Assembly: GCF_001315105.1 (NCBI RefSeq)
Contig: NZ_BAZR01000017.1
Span: 41,674-105,673, forward strand
Reading direction: 5' to 3'
DNA length: 64,000 nucleotides
Source: Paenibacillus sp. JCM 10914
GTDB lineage: Bacteria; Bacillota; Bacilli; Paenibacillales; Paenibacillaceae
Shown here: piece by piece, positions 34,992 to 44,410 of the stretch
Position numbering within the stretch: position 1 is the first letter of the stretch
Layout: the number at the start of each line of letters is the position of its first letter
The notes under the pieces: generated by a model
Told to the model about the DNA's origin: nothing
Database searches by the model: none
What the model saw: only the letters and a program-made list of their open reading frames with translations
Made by a program: the position numbers and the translations under genes

Positions 34992-36298
34992 ATGGGTTCT
35001 TTCCGATTCATACATGCGGCCGACCTGCATCTTGACAGCCCGTTTGTCGGGATCAGCGGCCTTACGGACAGCCTGCGCTTATATATTCAAGATTCAACCT
35101 TCAGGCGCTGGACCGTCTGGTTCAGCTTGCCTTGGAACAGCACGTCGATTTTGTTGTCATTAGCGGCGACGTATATGACAGCTCCAATATCTCACTTCGA
35201 GCCCAACTGAGGTTTATGGATTCGTTAAGAAGACTAGGTGAAAGCGGAATCGCTGTCTATGTCATCCACGGCAACCATGATCCGCTCGACAGTGTGAGAC
35301 TTGCCGTGAAGCTGCCTGATCATGTCCATGTATTCGGCGGCGAACCTTCCAGTATAACCGCTGTTCGCCGCATTGACGGAGAAGCGGTCGCGGTTATTTC
35401 GGGGATGTCGTACCCGACATCCAAGGTGGTGGAGAACATTGCCGTGCATTATCCTGCTCCCACACCAGGCCTGTATCATATTGGCTTACTGCATGCGAAT
35501 GTGGATGGTGATCCGCAGCACGAGACTTATGCGCCGTGCTCAAGGAATGAGCTGGTGAGCTACGGATATCATTATTGGGCACTTGGGCATGTTCATACTC
35601 GTCGTCTCGTGCACGAGGAGCCATTCATCGTATATCCCGGCAACATTCAGGGGCGCCACATCAGGGAACAGGGACCCAAGGGTTGTTATGTTGTTGATGT
35701 GGATGATGACCTGAACACGGAGCTTCTCTTCCATGAACTTGATTCAATGCGTTGGACCGAGGTGGTGGTTCCTGTTGACCATTGCACGGAAGTGGATGAA
35801 TGGAGAATCGCTTTGGAGCAGCAGGTCGAGGCGATAAGTCAGGATAATCCGGAGATGCTCAGCGTGATACGAGTTAAGATTACCGGTCGCAGCTTGATTC
35901 ATCATCAGCTCGAGGACGGCCATGTGCTGGATGATCTGCTGATGGAATTAAGAAGAAGAGAAGTGGCCAGAGGAGCAGCTGTTGGATTTCAAGGCTGTGT
36001 CTGGATCGAGAGCTTCTCACTTCAGTCCGGCACGGTGGTTGATATGGAAAAGCTTCTGGCGGAGGACAGTTTCACCGGTGATTTGCTGAGACTTGCCAGA
36101 ATGGAGCGAGCACGGCTCATCGAGGCTGAAAATGTTGTGAAGTCGAGCCTTGCACCCTTGATGGAGCATGGAGAAATTCGTGACATCCTGCAAGAGTTGG
36201 AGCCTGATGAGCTTCTCGAGTGGTTGCGGCGAGCAGAGGAAATGACGCTCCGATTGCTGCTCGGGGAATCTTCGCAGAAAGAAGGTGCGGGGATATGA
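34992..36298 (+). pseudogene. yhaO: YhaO, SbcD-like metallophosphoesterase/nuclease, frameshifted near 35101
   Basis: About 435 residues when joined. The first metal motif DLHLDSP is in the opening frame (MGSFRFIHAADLHLDSPF). One base is then missing near 35101; restoring it gives STFQALDRLVQLALEQHVDFVVISGDVYD. The second and third motifs, ISGDVYD and IHGNHD, follow, then GLLHANVDGDPQH and ALGHVHTR. This is the Mre11/SbcD calcineurin-like nuclease fold. Its stop overlaps the start of yhaN (ATGA), as in the Bacillus pair. The lesion is probably a sequence error. Confidence 0.9.
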
Positions 36299-39200
36299 GG
36301 CTTGCGCAGATCCATATTCAAGGGTTTGGGGTTGTCCGGGATAAGAATTATGAGACGGATGCGCCCGTTGTGCTGTTCTACGGCCCGAATGAAGCCGGCA
36401 AGAGTACGGTGCTGTATTTCATTCGAGCGATGCTGTACGGCTTTCCGGCAAAAAACTCACCGGCCGAGCGTGGAGAGCCCGTTGATGAAGGTGTTCACGG
36501 CGGCGAGCTTCGATTGCGCGCCGAAGATGGAACGTTATGGGTCGTCCGCCGTTACAGCCGTTACAAGCACGCTGGGTCGGCATCGGCCAGAGGCGAACGC
36601 CTATCGATACATAAAGAAAATACACAAGGAAGCATGATTGAGCTTGGACAGCAGGAGCTGGAGGAGCATGCACTTGGGCAGGTATCCAAGGACTTGTTCC
36701 GCCAGTTGTTCGCGATCTCGCTTACGGAGCTGCAGGAAGTGCGCATCCTTCATTCCAGCGAAATGAGCGGTTATCTGCTTCACGCAGGAATCGGCGGCGG
36801 AGCTAACATACTGGCTGCTGAGCGCCAACTCTTGCAAGAGATGGACAAGCTCTATAAGCCACGCGGTAAGGTTCAGCATAGCGCAAAGCTGTTGCAATCC
36901 ATTGAGCAGTTAAAGGCGCAGGTTCGCGAAAGACGGGGGGATCTGCCGCGCTACAATGAGATTGTGCAGACGATTAAAGAGTTGCAGGAACAGTTGGAAC
37001 GGTTGGATACAGCACGAGCGAGCCAAGCGGAGGATTTGTCATTGCTGCGCAAGGCTATGGATATACGCCCCCAGTGGCTTAACTGGTGTGAGGCAAGGCT
37101 AGAACTGGATGATCTGCAGAATAGCGGTGTGTTCCCCCCCGATGGCATGGCCAGGTGGGAGAAGCTTCAGCAGGAAGGACGGCTTCTATCGACGCAATCC
37201 GCTCGTGTAGAGCGAGCACTTGACGAGGTCCGGAAGAAGCGTGAGGCGCTGCCAATTCAAGAGGTGCCAGCGTCTTACGATGTTGAGATTGAGGAGCTAT
37301 GGAGCGGCCGGAATGTGTACGAGGCGGGGCAGCGCGAGCTTGCAGAACTGACGACGAAATACCAGGCGCAGGCTGCCAGGATAGAGCAACTGCTCCGTCA
37401 TATTGATCCTTCCTGGAACGAGCAGAAACTGTTGGCGCTATCGACCTCAGGTTCAGAGCGCGGGGAAGTGCGCCGTTATGCCGCTGATTTTGGCGGGTAT
37501 GACCGGCGGATGGAAGCGTTAATCCAAGAACATCGAGCGGCAGACCGGTCGACAGCTGGTGCCGAGTCCAATCTCCGGGAAGCGCAAAGACAGCTGCTTG
37601 AAGAACAGGAACGCGGGGAAGCGATCTATGACATGATCAAGCCAACATCGCCTAATGAGACGTCCAGGTTATGGAACCAACTGCAACTGGAAATGGAACG
37701 TTGGCGCGAACAAAGATGGTCCGGTCCTGTAAGCGAGACCCAGCCACGTCAATTGAGAAGCACACGAGCACCAGGGCTATATAGTCGGCTGTTGATTGGG
37801 ATGGCGGTCATCACGACATTGCTCATAGCGGTGCTGTCATGGCTTGGTGCAGCAGAAGCGGCAATAGGGTCTGGTCTGATCATGCTGCTTGGCATGGGCT
37901 ATGTGTTTATGACGGGTCGACGTGAGGCTCATGCATCCGGGGATGTAGTGTATGTTGCAGCCACTGCTGATGATCAGGAGATCGAAGAAGCGATGCGCTT
38001 GTATGCGAGTCTGATCTCGAGTCCTTACGCTGCTGCGGGAACCGGCCTTGGCAGTCGTAAGGAGAAGGGGGGATTGAAGCCTGACCCTCTCTTGCTGGAA
38101 GGACAGATGCGCGAGTTGCGTTCGCTCATGGAAGGCTGGCAGTCTTGGCGGCAGCGCATCGAGCGCTTGTCCTCGGAATGTAAGTCCGTGGAGGAGAAGG
38201 TAAGGCTGCAGGTGGCTGAGTTGCAGCGTGTTCAGCATGCGATACAGCATGAAGAGCAGCGGTTCCACGAGCTGGAACGGAGATGGGAGACCTGGCTGAA
38301 GGAGCGGGACTTGCCGATGAATCTGTCACCAGATACACTCCTGGATATTTTTGCGGAAGCAGAGCAAGGGCAGGAATGGATCAGGCAGCAGCGTGCACTA
38401 CGCTTGAAAATCGATGAATTGCTGAATCAGACGGAGTCCTACACGACTCGGAGCAACGCCCTCTTGAGAACGAGTGACAGGTTGAATGGAGGCATGATCC
38501 ATGCCCGGTTTGGCAGTGCAATTGACCGATCTATGATTGCTGATTGCGTCGAAACCGTTAGCGCAGGTGCTGTCATCGCTGAGCTAAGACAGCTATATAC
38601 GCGCTGGCAGGAATATAAGGAAGCTTTGAGGGAGAGGGACATGCTTGACGAACGGATGCAAGAACTTCATGAAGAGCAGATGGCGCTCCGTTCGGAGCAG
38701 GCTATGCTGAAGGAAAGTGAAGCGAACTTGCTTCAGTTAGCTCAAGCGGCAGACGAGGAAGGTTTTATGCGAATCGGTGCAGAAGCTCAGCGGCGAGATG
38801 AATTGAATCGGAACGTGCGTCATCTTGAGATCTCCATGTTCAGCGGCTGTGACGAGCAGCGCAAAGACGAGTTGTTGCAACTCCTTCAGGTAACGGATGC
38901 TGAAGGATTGAGCAATCAGCTTGCAGAGCGCGAGCAGGAAGCGGCATCGATGGCTGCAATGCGTGATGAATGGCAGGAGCGCCGGGGGCGCTTGCTCCAG
39001 GAACAGGAGTCTCTTGCCGCAGCGGACAAGGGGAAAGTGGTTATACAGCAGCTGGAAGAACAGCGTTCGGCGCTTAAGGAACAGGTAGCTCAGTATGCTG
39101 TGCGATCGATTGCAGTGCAGTTGATCCAGCGCACGCGCCGAATGTATGAGGAGGAGAAGCAGCCACACGTATTGAAGCTGGCTTCCCGTTACTTCTCAGT

Positions 39201-39555
39201 ACTGACCGGAGGTACGTATCACCGTATCTTGATGCGGATGGGTGATCAGACGCTGCTGGTTGAACGAGCGGCAGATAAACAGCAGACGGAAAGCAGTCGG
39301 TTAAGCCGAGGGACTGCAGAGCAGCTCTACCTGGCGATGCGGCTCGGTCTCATTCAATCGATGCCGCACGCCGCTGGTATGCCACTTATTTTGGATGATC
39401 TGTTCGTGAATTTCGATGGTGAGCGTCTTAACCAGGCGCTTGCGCTGATCACCGAACTGTCTCAATCGCGCCAGATCATGCTGATGACCTGTCACAAACA
39501 CGTTGCTGAACAAGTTCAGCTGCAAGTGGATAACGTGAAACTCATTGTGATGTAG
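36295..39555 (+). CDS. yhaN: YhaN, SbcC-like AAA ATPase with two central membrane helices
   Basis: One thousand and eighty-six residues. Walker A GPNEAGKST is at 30-38; the C-terminal ATPase half has LSRGTAEQLYLAMRLGL (signature) and MPLILDDLFVNFD (Walker B). Between them lie long coiled coils and, near the middle, a hydrophobic hairpin (LLIGMAVITTLLIAVLSWLG and AAIGSGLIMLLGMGYVFM) that distinguishes YhaN from SbcC. With YhaO it should form a membrane-associated nuclease/ATPase complex for DNA ends. Start 36295 is set by the overlap with yhaO and agreement with the family N-terminus. Confidence 0.93.
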   Translation: MRLAQIHIQGFGVVRDKNYETDAPVVLFYGPNEAGKSTVLYFIRAMLYGFPAKNSPAERGEPVDEGVHGGELRLRAEDGTLWVVRRYSRYKHAGSASARGERLSIHKENTQGSMIELGQQELEEHALGQVSKDLFRQLFAISLTELQEVRILHSSEMSGYLLHAGIGGGANILAAERQLLQEMDKLYKPRGKVQHSAKLLQSIEQLKAQVRERRGDLPRYNEIVQTIKELQEQLERLDTARASQAEDLSLLRKAMDIRPQWLNWCEARLELDDLQNSGVFPPDGMARWEKLQQEGRLLSTQSARVERALDEVRKKREALPIQEVPASYDVEIEELWSGRNVYEAGQRELAELTTKYQAQAARIEQLLRHIDPSWNEQKLLALSTSGSERGEVRRYAADFGGYDRRMEALIQEHRAADRSTAGAESNLREAQRQLLEEQERGEAIYDMIKPTSPNETSRLWNQLQLEMERWREQRWSGPVSETQPRQLRSTRAPGLYSRLLIGMAVITTLLIAVLSWLGAAEAAIGSGLIMLLGMGYVFMTGRREAHASGDVVYVAATADDQEIEEAMRLYASLISSPYAAAGTGLGSRKEKGGLKPDPLLLEGQMRELRSLMEGWQSWRQRIERLSSECKSVEEKVRLQVAELQRVQHAIQHEEQRFHELERRWETWLKERDLPMNLSPDTLLDIFAEAEQGQEWIRQQRALRLKIDELLNQTESYTTRSNALLRTSDRLNGGMIHARFGSAIDRSMIADCVETVSAGAVIAELRQLYTRWQEYKEALRERDMLDERMQELHEEQMALRSEQAMLKESEANLLQLAQAADEEGFMRIGAEAQRRDELNRNVRHLEISMFSGCDEQRKDELLQLLQVTDAEGLSNQLAEREQEAASMAAMRDEWQERRGRLLQEQESLAAADKGKVVIQQLEEQRSALKEQVAQYAVRSIAVQLIQRTRRMYEEEKQPHVLKLASRYFSVLTGGTYHRILMRMGDQTLLVERAADKQQTESSRLSRGTAEQLYLAMRLGLIQSMPHAAGMPLILDDLFVNFDGERLNQALALITELSQSRQIMLMTCHKHVAEQVQLQVDNVKLIVM

Positions 39556-39570
39556 TTGTAGCCCGGGCGT

Positions 39571-40617
39571 TTATTTGCCTCTGATTTCGGCTGTGCCGAA
39601 CAGCGTAAGTCGAAGCACCCATAACAGGCATAACCCGCCGAATATGGGATACAGCAAGGACAGCAAGGAACTGAATCCGAATTGACTGAAGACGTAACAG
39701 AAGACCATGATACCAAGCGTGATGACCTTCGGTGAAAGGGAAGTACGCTGCTGTACCTGCAGCGTAATGCCGTAGATGTTAGCAACAAACGTGCTGAAAA
39801 TCTCTAAAAAAATCAAGATGAGATAGATCATTTGAACCATCCAGCCAAGCTGCACAGCTATGCTGCCCATTGGGATCTCGAATTGAGCAATCCCGGGCAT
39901 TTGCGCAGACATGGCGAAATGAGCTGCCATTAACATAAACCCTACGCCTGCGCCGCCAAGAATGCCACCCCATTTGACGGCGCGGGCACTTTGCGTCTGG
40001 CTGCCGAGCGGGACCAGGACGGGCATCGCCATTACCAGATTGAAGGCCGTATAAAGTAATGGGGCAAGCCAGACAGTAGGTAAACTATGGTCGGTCGTCA
40101 TCGTGATGAATCGCGTTGCTTCCGGTGCACGGAAGGTCTGGGTAACGATGGCTACGGATAGAGTCAGCATCATCGGCACGACCAGGCTATTCATGGTCAT
40201 GATGGACTGGATGCCTTTGCGAAGGATGAAGAACGTACCGATCATCGTGATCAATAAACCTGTCTGATAACTCATATTCAGATGTTCAACAAAGACGGAG
40301 CCTGCTCCCGCAAGCATAATGCTATTGACCCCAAGCAGAATGATAAACATAAACAGACTGATCCAGCTTCCAGAAGTATGGCCGAATAAATAGCGATTGA
40401 GATCCTCAAAGGATTTCGCTCCAATTCGTCTGGATATGGTCATGATCTTGGTGCCGAGCCAGATGAACAATCCGGTTGAGAATAAAATCGTGAGTGTAGC
40501 CCACTGCCCATATTGGGTAAAGAATTGAAGAATCTCCCGCCCGGTAGCAAATCCCGCACCGACAACGGTTCCGATATATGTAAAGGCGATTTGAAAAACT
40601 CGGATATATTTGCGCAA
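39571..40617 (-). CDS. YkvI family membrane protein (APC-superfamily-like transporter)
   Basis: Three hundred and forty-eight residues with about ten membrane helices. The opening FQIAFTYIGTVVGAGFATGREILQFFTQYG is the family hallmark, with the unwound-helix glycines of the APC/LeuT fold. Start TTG 40617 is chosen because GAGGAGG lies nine bases before it; an ATG eight codons earlier lies on the other side of that site. Substrate unknown. It is convergent with yhaN and divergent from xpt. Confidence 0.9.
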   Translation of the reverse strand: MRKYIRVFQIAFTYIGTVVGAGFATGREILQFFTQYGQWATLTILFSTGLFIWLGTKIMTISRRIGAKSFEDLNRYLFGHTSGSWISLFMFIILLGVNSIMLAGAGSVFVEHLNMSYQTGLLITMIGTFFILRKGIQSIMTMNSLVVPMMLTLSVAIVTQTFRAPEATRFITMTTDHSLPTVWLAPLLYTAFNLVMAMPVLVPLGSQTQSARAVKWGGILGGAGVGFMLMAAHFAMSAQMPGIAQFEIPMGSIAVQLGWMVQMIYLILIFLEIFSTFVANIYGITLQVQQRTSLSPKVITLGIMVFCYVFSQFGFSSLLSLLYPIFGGLCLLWVLRLTLFGTAEIRGK

Positions 40618-40800
40618 GCGAAGCGGCCTCCTCAAGATCATATAATGTCTGCCATAGTACAAGGTATGCCGTGGCAAGATCGGACATGACTCCGACTCGT
40701 CCTAAATCGTGTCAGGGTGAGGATGAGACAAGAGGAATTCAACAATTGAAATCAGGTCTATATCCGTGCTTCGTTGTCAATGTCAACAATTATGACGGGA

Positions 40801-40834
40801 ACCGTACATGATAATGGTCGATTGTACGGTTTTT
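40801..40834 (+). promoter_or_regulatory. Terminator-like hairpin in the xpt leader (possible attenuator)
   Basis: Arms ACCGTACA and TGTACGGT with a 14-base loop, followed by TTTTT. The upstream gene points the other way, so a plus-strand terminator here can only act on the xpt leader or on an unannotated RNA. No purine riboswitch aptamer is visible in 40618-40800. Confidence 0.55.
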
Positions 40835-40896
40835 ACTTGCCGTGCATGGAGGAATATGTTACTTTTACGTCATAGGAATGGTAGGAGGTCATTTAG

Positions 40897-41466
40897 ATGG
40901 AATGGTTGAAGGAGCGGATAGTTAAAGAAGGCGTCGTGTTGTCGGATCAGGTGCTGAAGTTGGATGCCCTGCTCACGCATCAGGTAGACCCGGCTTTAAT
41001 TATGGAGATGGGGCGTGAGTTTGCGACCAGATTTAAGGACAGGGGTGTGACGAAGGTCATTACACTGGAGTCTTCCGGGATTTCGGTTGCATTCGCGGTG
41101 GCACTGGAGCTCGGAGTGCCCATGGTATTCGCTCGTCGTAAGAAAACGCTGCTGGCCGATCCGGATGCACTGTGCGAGCGGGTTCCTTCATTTACGAAAG
41201 GAATCGTAACGGACATCATGGTGTCCAAGCAGTTTTTAGGTGAGAACGACCGGGTTCTGTTTATAGATGACATTATCGCCAACGGTGATGCGGCAAGAGG
41301 ATTGATCAAGATTATCGAGCGGGCTGGAGCTGATCTGGTCGGACTGGGTGTTGTCATTGAAAAAAGCTTCCAGGCCGGAGCGCGGACGCTGCGCGAACAA
41401 GATATTCTGGTCGAGTCATTAGTCACGATCTCCTCATTGGAAGACGGGGGAGTTTCGTTTAGTTAA
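40897..41466 (+). CDS. xpt: Xanthine phosphoribosyltransferase
   Basis: Salvage enzyme converting xanthine and PRPP to XMP in the cytoplasm. It has 189 residues. The N-terminus MEWLKERIVKEGVVLSDQVLKLD and the ESSGISVA and SFTKG segments match Xpt, and the PRPP loop is FIDDIIANGDAARG (residues 123-135). Start 40897 has GTAGGAGG. Its usual partner pbuX is not next to it. Confidence 0.95.
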   Translation: MEWLKERIVKEGVVLSDQVLKLDALLTHQVDPALIMEMGREFATRFKDRGVTKVITLESSGISVAFAVALELGVPMVFARRKKTLLADPDALCERVPSFTKGIVTDIMVSKQFLGENDRVLFIDDIIANGDAARGLIKIIERAGADLVGLGVVIEKSFQAGARTLREQDILVESLVTISSLEDGGVSFS

Positions 41467-41674
41467 ATTTTAGATCGCGGAGCAGAAATAGTGCCGAGCC
41501 CCAATTCGCTGTAGGTCTTAAGGTGCAAGCTTTTGAGGAATAGTCGAGGGGACGGATCTATGGAAAAATACAGTTGATTTTATCCGGATTTCCGCCTAAA
41601 ATCACAACAAAATCTTTTCGCCTCCGCGATTTTCGCTTATAATAAAGAGGTAGCATTAGAGAGGAGGCAGCACG

Positions 41675-42004
41675 ATGGGGAAACAACCTGTAACCGAGCC
41701 GTTTTTGATTGAGAAGCTGAACCAAGCGAAGGTACATTTTGAACGTGCTTTGGATTGTAAACATACGGAGTTTGATGATCTATATCCCTATATGATTGAA
41801 CATCCTCAGTTCTTCTGGTACAAACGTTATGTTGCCTGGTCAGAACTGCTGACGATTGCTGGTCTTTGCGAGGAGGTTTCTTTCGAATGGAAGGAACAGT
41901 TTACAACTCAGCAAGTGGAATATATTGAAAAGCGTGTCATGTCATCTACCGTTCTGGACTACTGGTACGAGAAGAATGACAGCATTGAGCCAGCACAGCG
42001 CTAA
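41675..42004 (+). CDS. Small conserved hypothetical protein
   Basis: One hundred and nine residues, ATG 41675 behind GAGGAGG. Acidic, soluble, mostly helical, rich in W, Y and F (DLYPYMIEHPQFFWYKRYVAWSELL). I recognise no domain. A strong ribosome binding site and terminator support it as a gene. Confidence 0.75.
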   Translation: MGKQPVTEPFLIEKLNQAKVHFERALDCKHTEFDDLYPYMIEHPQFFWYKRYVAWSELLTIAGLCEEVSFEWKEQFTTQQVEYIEKRVMSSTVLDYWYEKNDSIEPAQR

Positions 42005-42059
42005 CTTGGGTTTATAGATTCATCTGCACTTCCAGATGATGTTTATCGATAAGCATTCA

Positions 42060-42102
42060 AAAGAACCTAAATGAGATGATCATCATTTAGGTTCTTTTTT
42101 TG
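42060..42102 (+). terminator. Intrinsic terminator
   Basis: AAGAACCTAAATGA and TCATTTAGGTTCTT are near-perfect arms, followed by seven T. Confidence 0.92.
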
Positions 42103-42134
42103 CAGGATGGAAAGAGAGACAAAGGAGGCTGCAT

Positions 42135-42353
42135 ATGATCAGCGACGATAGATTAAATGAATTACGATTATCCGGAGAGCTCGTGCGCGTCGTGCGAGAC
42201 GGCATGGAGAGCAACGATATCATCGGTTTTGTTGTAGCCTGGGATGCGGAGCAGGTGATCATTCGCCGTAGAAATCGGCGCGTAGTCAAGCTGGACCGCC
42301 GATACAGTTATCAGTTGAAGAAGGAACCACGCGTAAGTCCTGTGGAGGATTAG
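42135..42353 (+). CDS. Small basic protein of unknown function
   Basis: Seventy-two residues, ATG 42135 behind AAAGGAGG. A helical start (DDRLNELRLSGELVRVVRDG) is followed by a predicted beta-rich, arginine-rich part (DIIGFVVAWDAEQVIIRRRNRRVVKLDRRYSYQL). The alternation of hydrophobic and basic residues resembles a small SH3/Sm-like barrel that could bind nucleic acid, but this is only a visual impression. Confidence 0.7.
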   Translation: MISDDRLNELRLSGELVRVVRDGMESNDIIGFVVAWDAEQVIIRRRNRRVVKLDRRYSYQLKKEPRVSPVED

Positions 42354-42420
42354 GCATAGATCCGAAGACGGTCGGACATCTTAAGCGGGTATGGAATCCG
42401 TGCAGAAGAGGTGGCTTGAG

Positions 42421-42749
42421 ATGGAACTCTCCCATGACAAAATTGCAGCATACAAGAACGAAATCCTGAACCTGAAGCATACGATGCCCAAGATGGCAGA
42501 AGCTTATCATGAGTTTACGGGTGCATGCTTTCGCGACGGAGAACTGGATGAGAAGACAAAGCAATTGATCGCGCTTGGCATCGGCCTGTTCGCTAATAAT
42601 GAGCTGTGCACCTTCTATCATATGGATGAGGCGCGTGCCAAGGGGGCCACGGATGCTGAGATTATGGAGCAGTAGCCGTAGCTTCAGCAGCAAGTGCTGG
42701 ACATGCCTTGTCTCAGGGACTGACACGCGTTCAGCATAACCTGCAGTGA
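42421..42749 (+). pseudogene. Carboxymuconolactone decarboxylase (AhpD-like) family protein, frameshifted near 42669
   Basis: About 109 residues when joined. The first frame ends DAEIMEQ; adding one G (GAGGCAGTA for GAGCAGTA) gives EAVAVASAASAGHALSQGLTRVQHNLQ, the family's C-terminal helices. The active-site region is NNELCTFYHMDEARAKGATD: only one cysteine of the CxxC pair is present, so an AhpD-type disulfide mechanism is doubtful. Start 42421 has AGAGGTGG. Confidence 0.8.
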
Positions 42750-42834
42750 CATATGTAATCGCAACCGTCACACCCGCTGTTCCATGAAGTGGCAGCTGGG
42801 GACGGTTGTTTTTGTTATGATATGACGGATCATC

Positions 42835-43251
42835 TCATGGAGCGGCAGCGGCAGGGTGTAATGGGTGGACGTTCTCGGCTTCAGAAGAGGAGAGGCCCAG
42901 ATAGGCGCGCATACGATCCATCATTTCCTCCCGGAACGAGGGCCAGAGGATGTTCATGGAACCAAGGTAGCCCCTGCAGGCAAATTTAGCTTGGATTCCG
43001 TCGTTGTCTTGCTCGACATCATACACCTTGATTGCTCTGCGCGTAAATTCTTGCTTAACCTCACGAAGCAGAATGGCGGCGCGCTTGGCACCATTAGCCA
43101 CAACCTCTACGTACAATTGAGGCGTCTTGAAGACGCCGCTCTCTTGAATAATACGGCAATCCCGCTCGAATACCTTATGAATAAACATCAGCAGCAGATA
43201 ACTCTTGATGAGTGCACGTTCTTCTGTAGTAACAGCTGGTATAGCCATCAT
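42835..43251 (-). CDS. Conserved hypothetical protein
   Basis: About 138 residues. Helical N-terminus (TTEERALIKSYLLLMFIHKVFERDCRIIQ) followed by a beta/alpha part (KTPQLYVEVVANGAKRAAILLREVKQEF, KFACRGYLGSMNILWPSFREEMMDRM). No family is recognised. The start at 43251 (after an in-frame GTG at 43257) follows AAAGGCGGTG. A perfect dyad at 43284-43305 sits in its upstream region. Confidence 0.72.
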   Translation of the reverse strand: MMAIPAVTTEERALIKSYLLLMFIHKVFERDCRIIQESGVFKTPQLYVEVVANGAKRAAILLREVKQEFTRRAIKVYDVEQDNDGIQAKFACRGYLGSMNILWPSFREEMMDRMRAYLGLSSSEAENVHPLHPAAAAP

Positions 43252-43283
43252 CTTCACCGCCTTTATATAGAAAATGATTACAT

Positions 43284-43305
43284 AATAAGAACTTATGTTC
43301 TTATT
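43284..43305. promoter_or_regulatory. Perfect 9-base dyad, LexA-like GAAC-N4-GTTC core
   Basis: AATAAGAAC-TTAT-GTTCTTATT lies 33 bases upstream of the gene ending at 42835. The GAAC-N4-GTTC core is that of the Bacillus SOS box, although the outer C/G pair is A/T here. Confidence 0.4.
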
Positions 43306-43346
43306 TTAACCGAAATACAGGATTATAATCAAGGAGAAAAAAATGG

Positions 43347-43375
43347 TTGACTCCAAATGTGTGGCGTGATACTAT
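43347..43375 (+). promoter_or_regulatory. Promoter of tRNA-Leu
   Basis: -35 TTGACT, 17-base spacer, -10 TACTAT (43370-43375), about 50 bases before the tRNA. Confidence 0.65.
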
Positions 43376-43426
43376 GTATCTTGTCGCCGCAATAAGAGCT
43401 GTTCTTGAAGCGGACGATCTAAATAC

Positions 43427-43510
<84 letters not shown>

Positions 43511-43528
43511 TTCATACTCATCAATGAT

Positions 43529-43572
43529 AGGCTTTTGTTCCACATTTTATGTGGGACAGAAGCCTTTTTTTG
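43529..43572 (+). terminator. Terminator of tRNA-Leu
   Basis: AGGCTTTTGTTCCACAT and ATGTGGGACAGAAGCCT arms, followed by seven T. Confidence 0.9.
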
Positions 43573-43699
43573 TTAGCCGGATTACTCCGGCCCCCGTTCA
43601 TGAAATACCATCATTAGATAACTTATGAAGGGTTTATAAAGATTCGGGGAGAGCTCGAGCCTTCCCTTAGAATAGAGACAGAGAGAGAGGGAGCCAGCG

Positions 43700-44410
43700 A
43701 TGAAGCATGAAGCAAACGTATTGTTGGTAGAGGATGACAAGGAAATTGCAAGAATTGTATGTGACCATCTTCGAAGCGAGGGTTACGGGGTCACATGGGC
43801 ATCCACGGGCAGAGAAGGCTGGGAGGATTATAAGCTGTCACCTTATGATATCGTGCTGGTGGATCTTATGCTGCCAGAAGTGGACGGATTCACGCTCTGC
43901 CGCAGCATTCGCAAGGAATCGGATGTGCCGATCCTGATCCTGAGTGCCAGGCTAGAGGATGAAAGCAAGATCCGTGGGCTTGATCTCGGTGCCGATGATT
44001 ATGTGACCAAGCCATTCAGTCTGGAGGAGCTAAGCGCCAGGATAGCTTCTCATCTGAGGCGGTACCTCCGCTATCAGAATCAGCAAGATACGGACCGAGA
44101 TATCCATTATGCCCATGGGCTTCGTATTGATTTTTTATCGAAGAGAGTCCGTCTCCATGAAGAACTGCTGCAACTGACTGCCAAGGAATGGGATCTGCTG
44201 TGCCTGATGGCTAACAATCCATTCGAAATCTTCTCCAAATCAGCGTTGTATGAGCACGTTTGGCAGCAGCCAGAGGATGGGAACGGCAACAACACGGTTA
44301 CGGTGCATATCAAAAGCTTGCGGGCCAAGTTACAGGATGACACTCGCTCATCTACCTTTATCCAGACGGTCTGGGGAGTGGGGTACCGTTTTATAGGAGA
44401 GGTACTATGA
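43700..44410 (+). CDS. OmpR/PhoB family response regulator
   Basis: Two hundred and thirty-six residues. Receiver domain with acidic pocket EDD (11-13), phosphoacceptor Asp55 in VDLMLPEVDGF, and the conserved lysine in VTKPF. The C-terminal winged helix ends TVWGVGYRFIGEVL. It overlaps the histidine kinase gene by four bases (ATGA) and is transcribed with it and the lipoprotein gene. Confidence 0.95.
   Translation: MKHEANVLLVEDDKEIARIVCDHLRSEGYGVTWASTGREGWEDYKLSPYDIVLVDLMLPEVDGFTLCRSIRKESDVPILILSARLEDESKIRGLDLGADDYVTKPFSLEELSARIASHLRRYLRYQNQQDTDRDIHYAHGLRIDFLSKRVRLHEELLQLTAKEWDLLCLMANNPFEIFSKSALYEHVWQQPEDGNGNNTVTVHIKSLRAKLQDDTRSSTFIQTVWGVGYRFIGEVL

Noticed and set aside
34992..39555. Nuclease plus SbcC-like ATPase pair as a defence system
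   Set aside because: Gene order and the central membrane hairpin match the housekeeping YhaO/YhaN pair of Bacillus relatives; no other defence genes nearby.
40618..40800. Purine riboswitch upstream of xpt
   Set aside because: Expected by analogy, but the conserved core bases and P2/P3 loops could not be found by eye.
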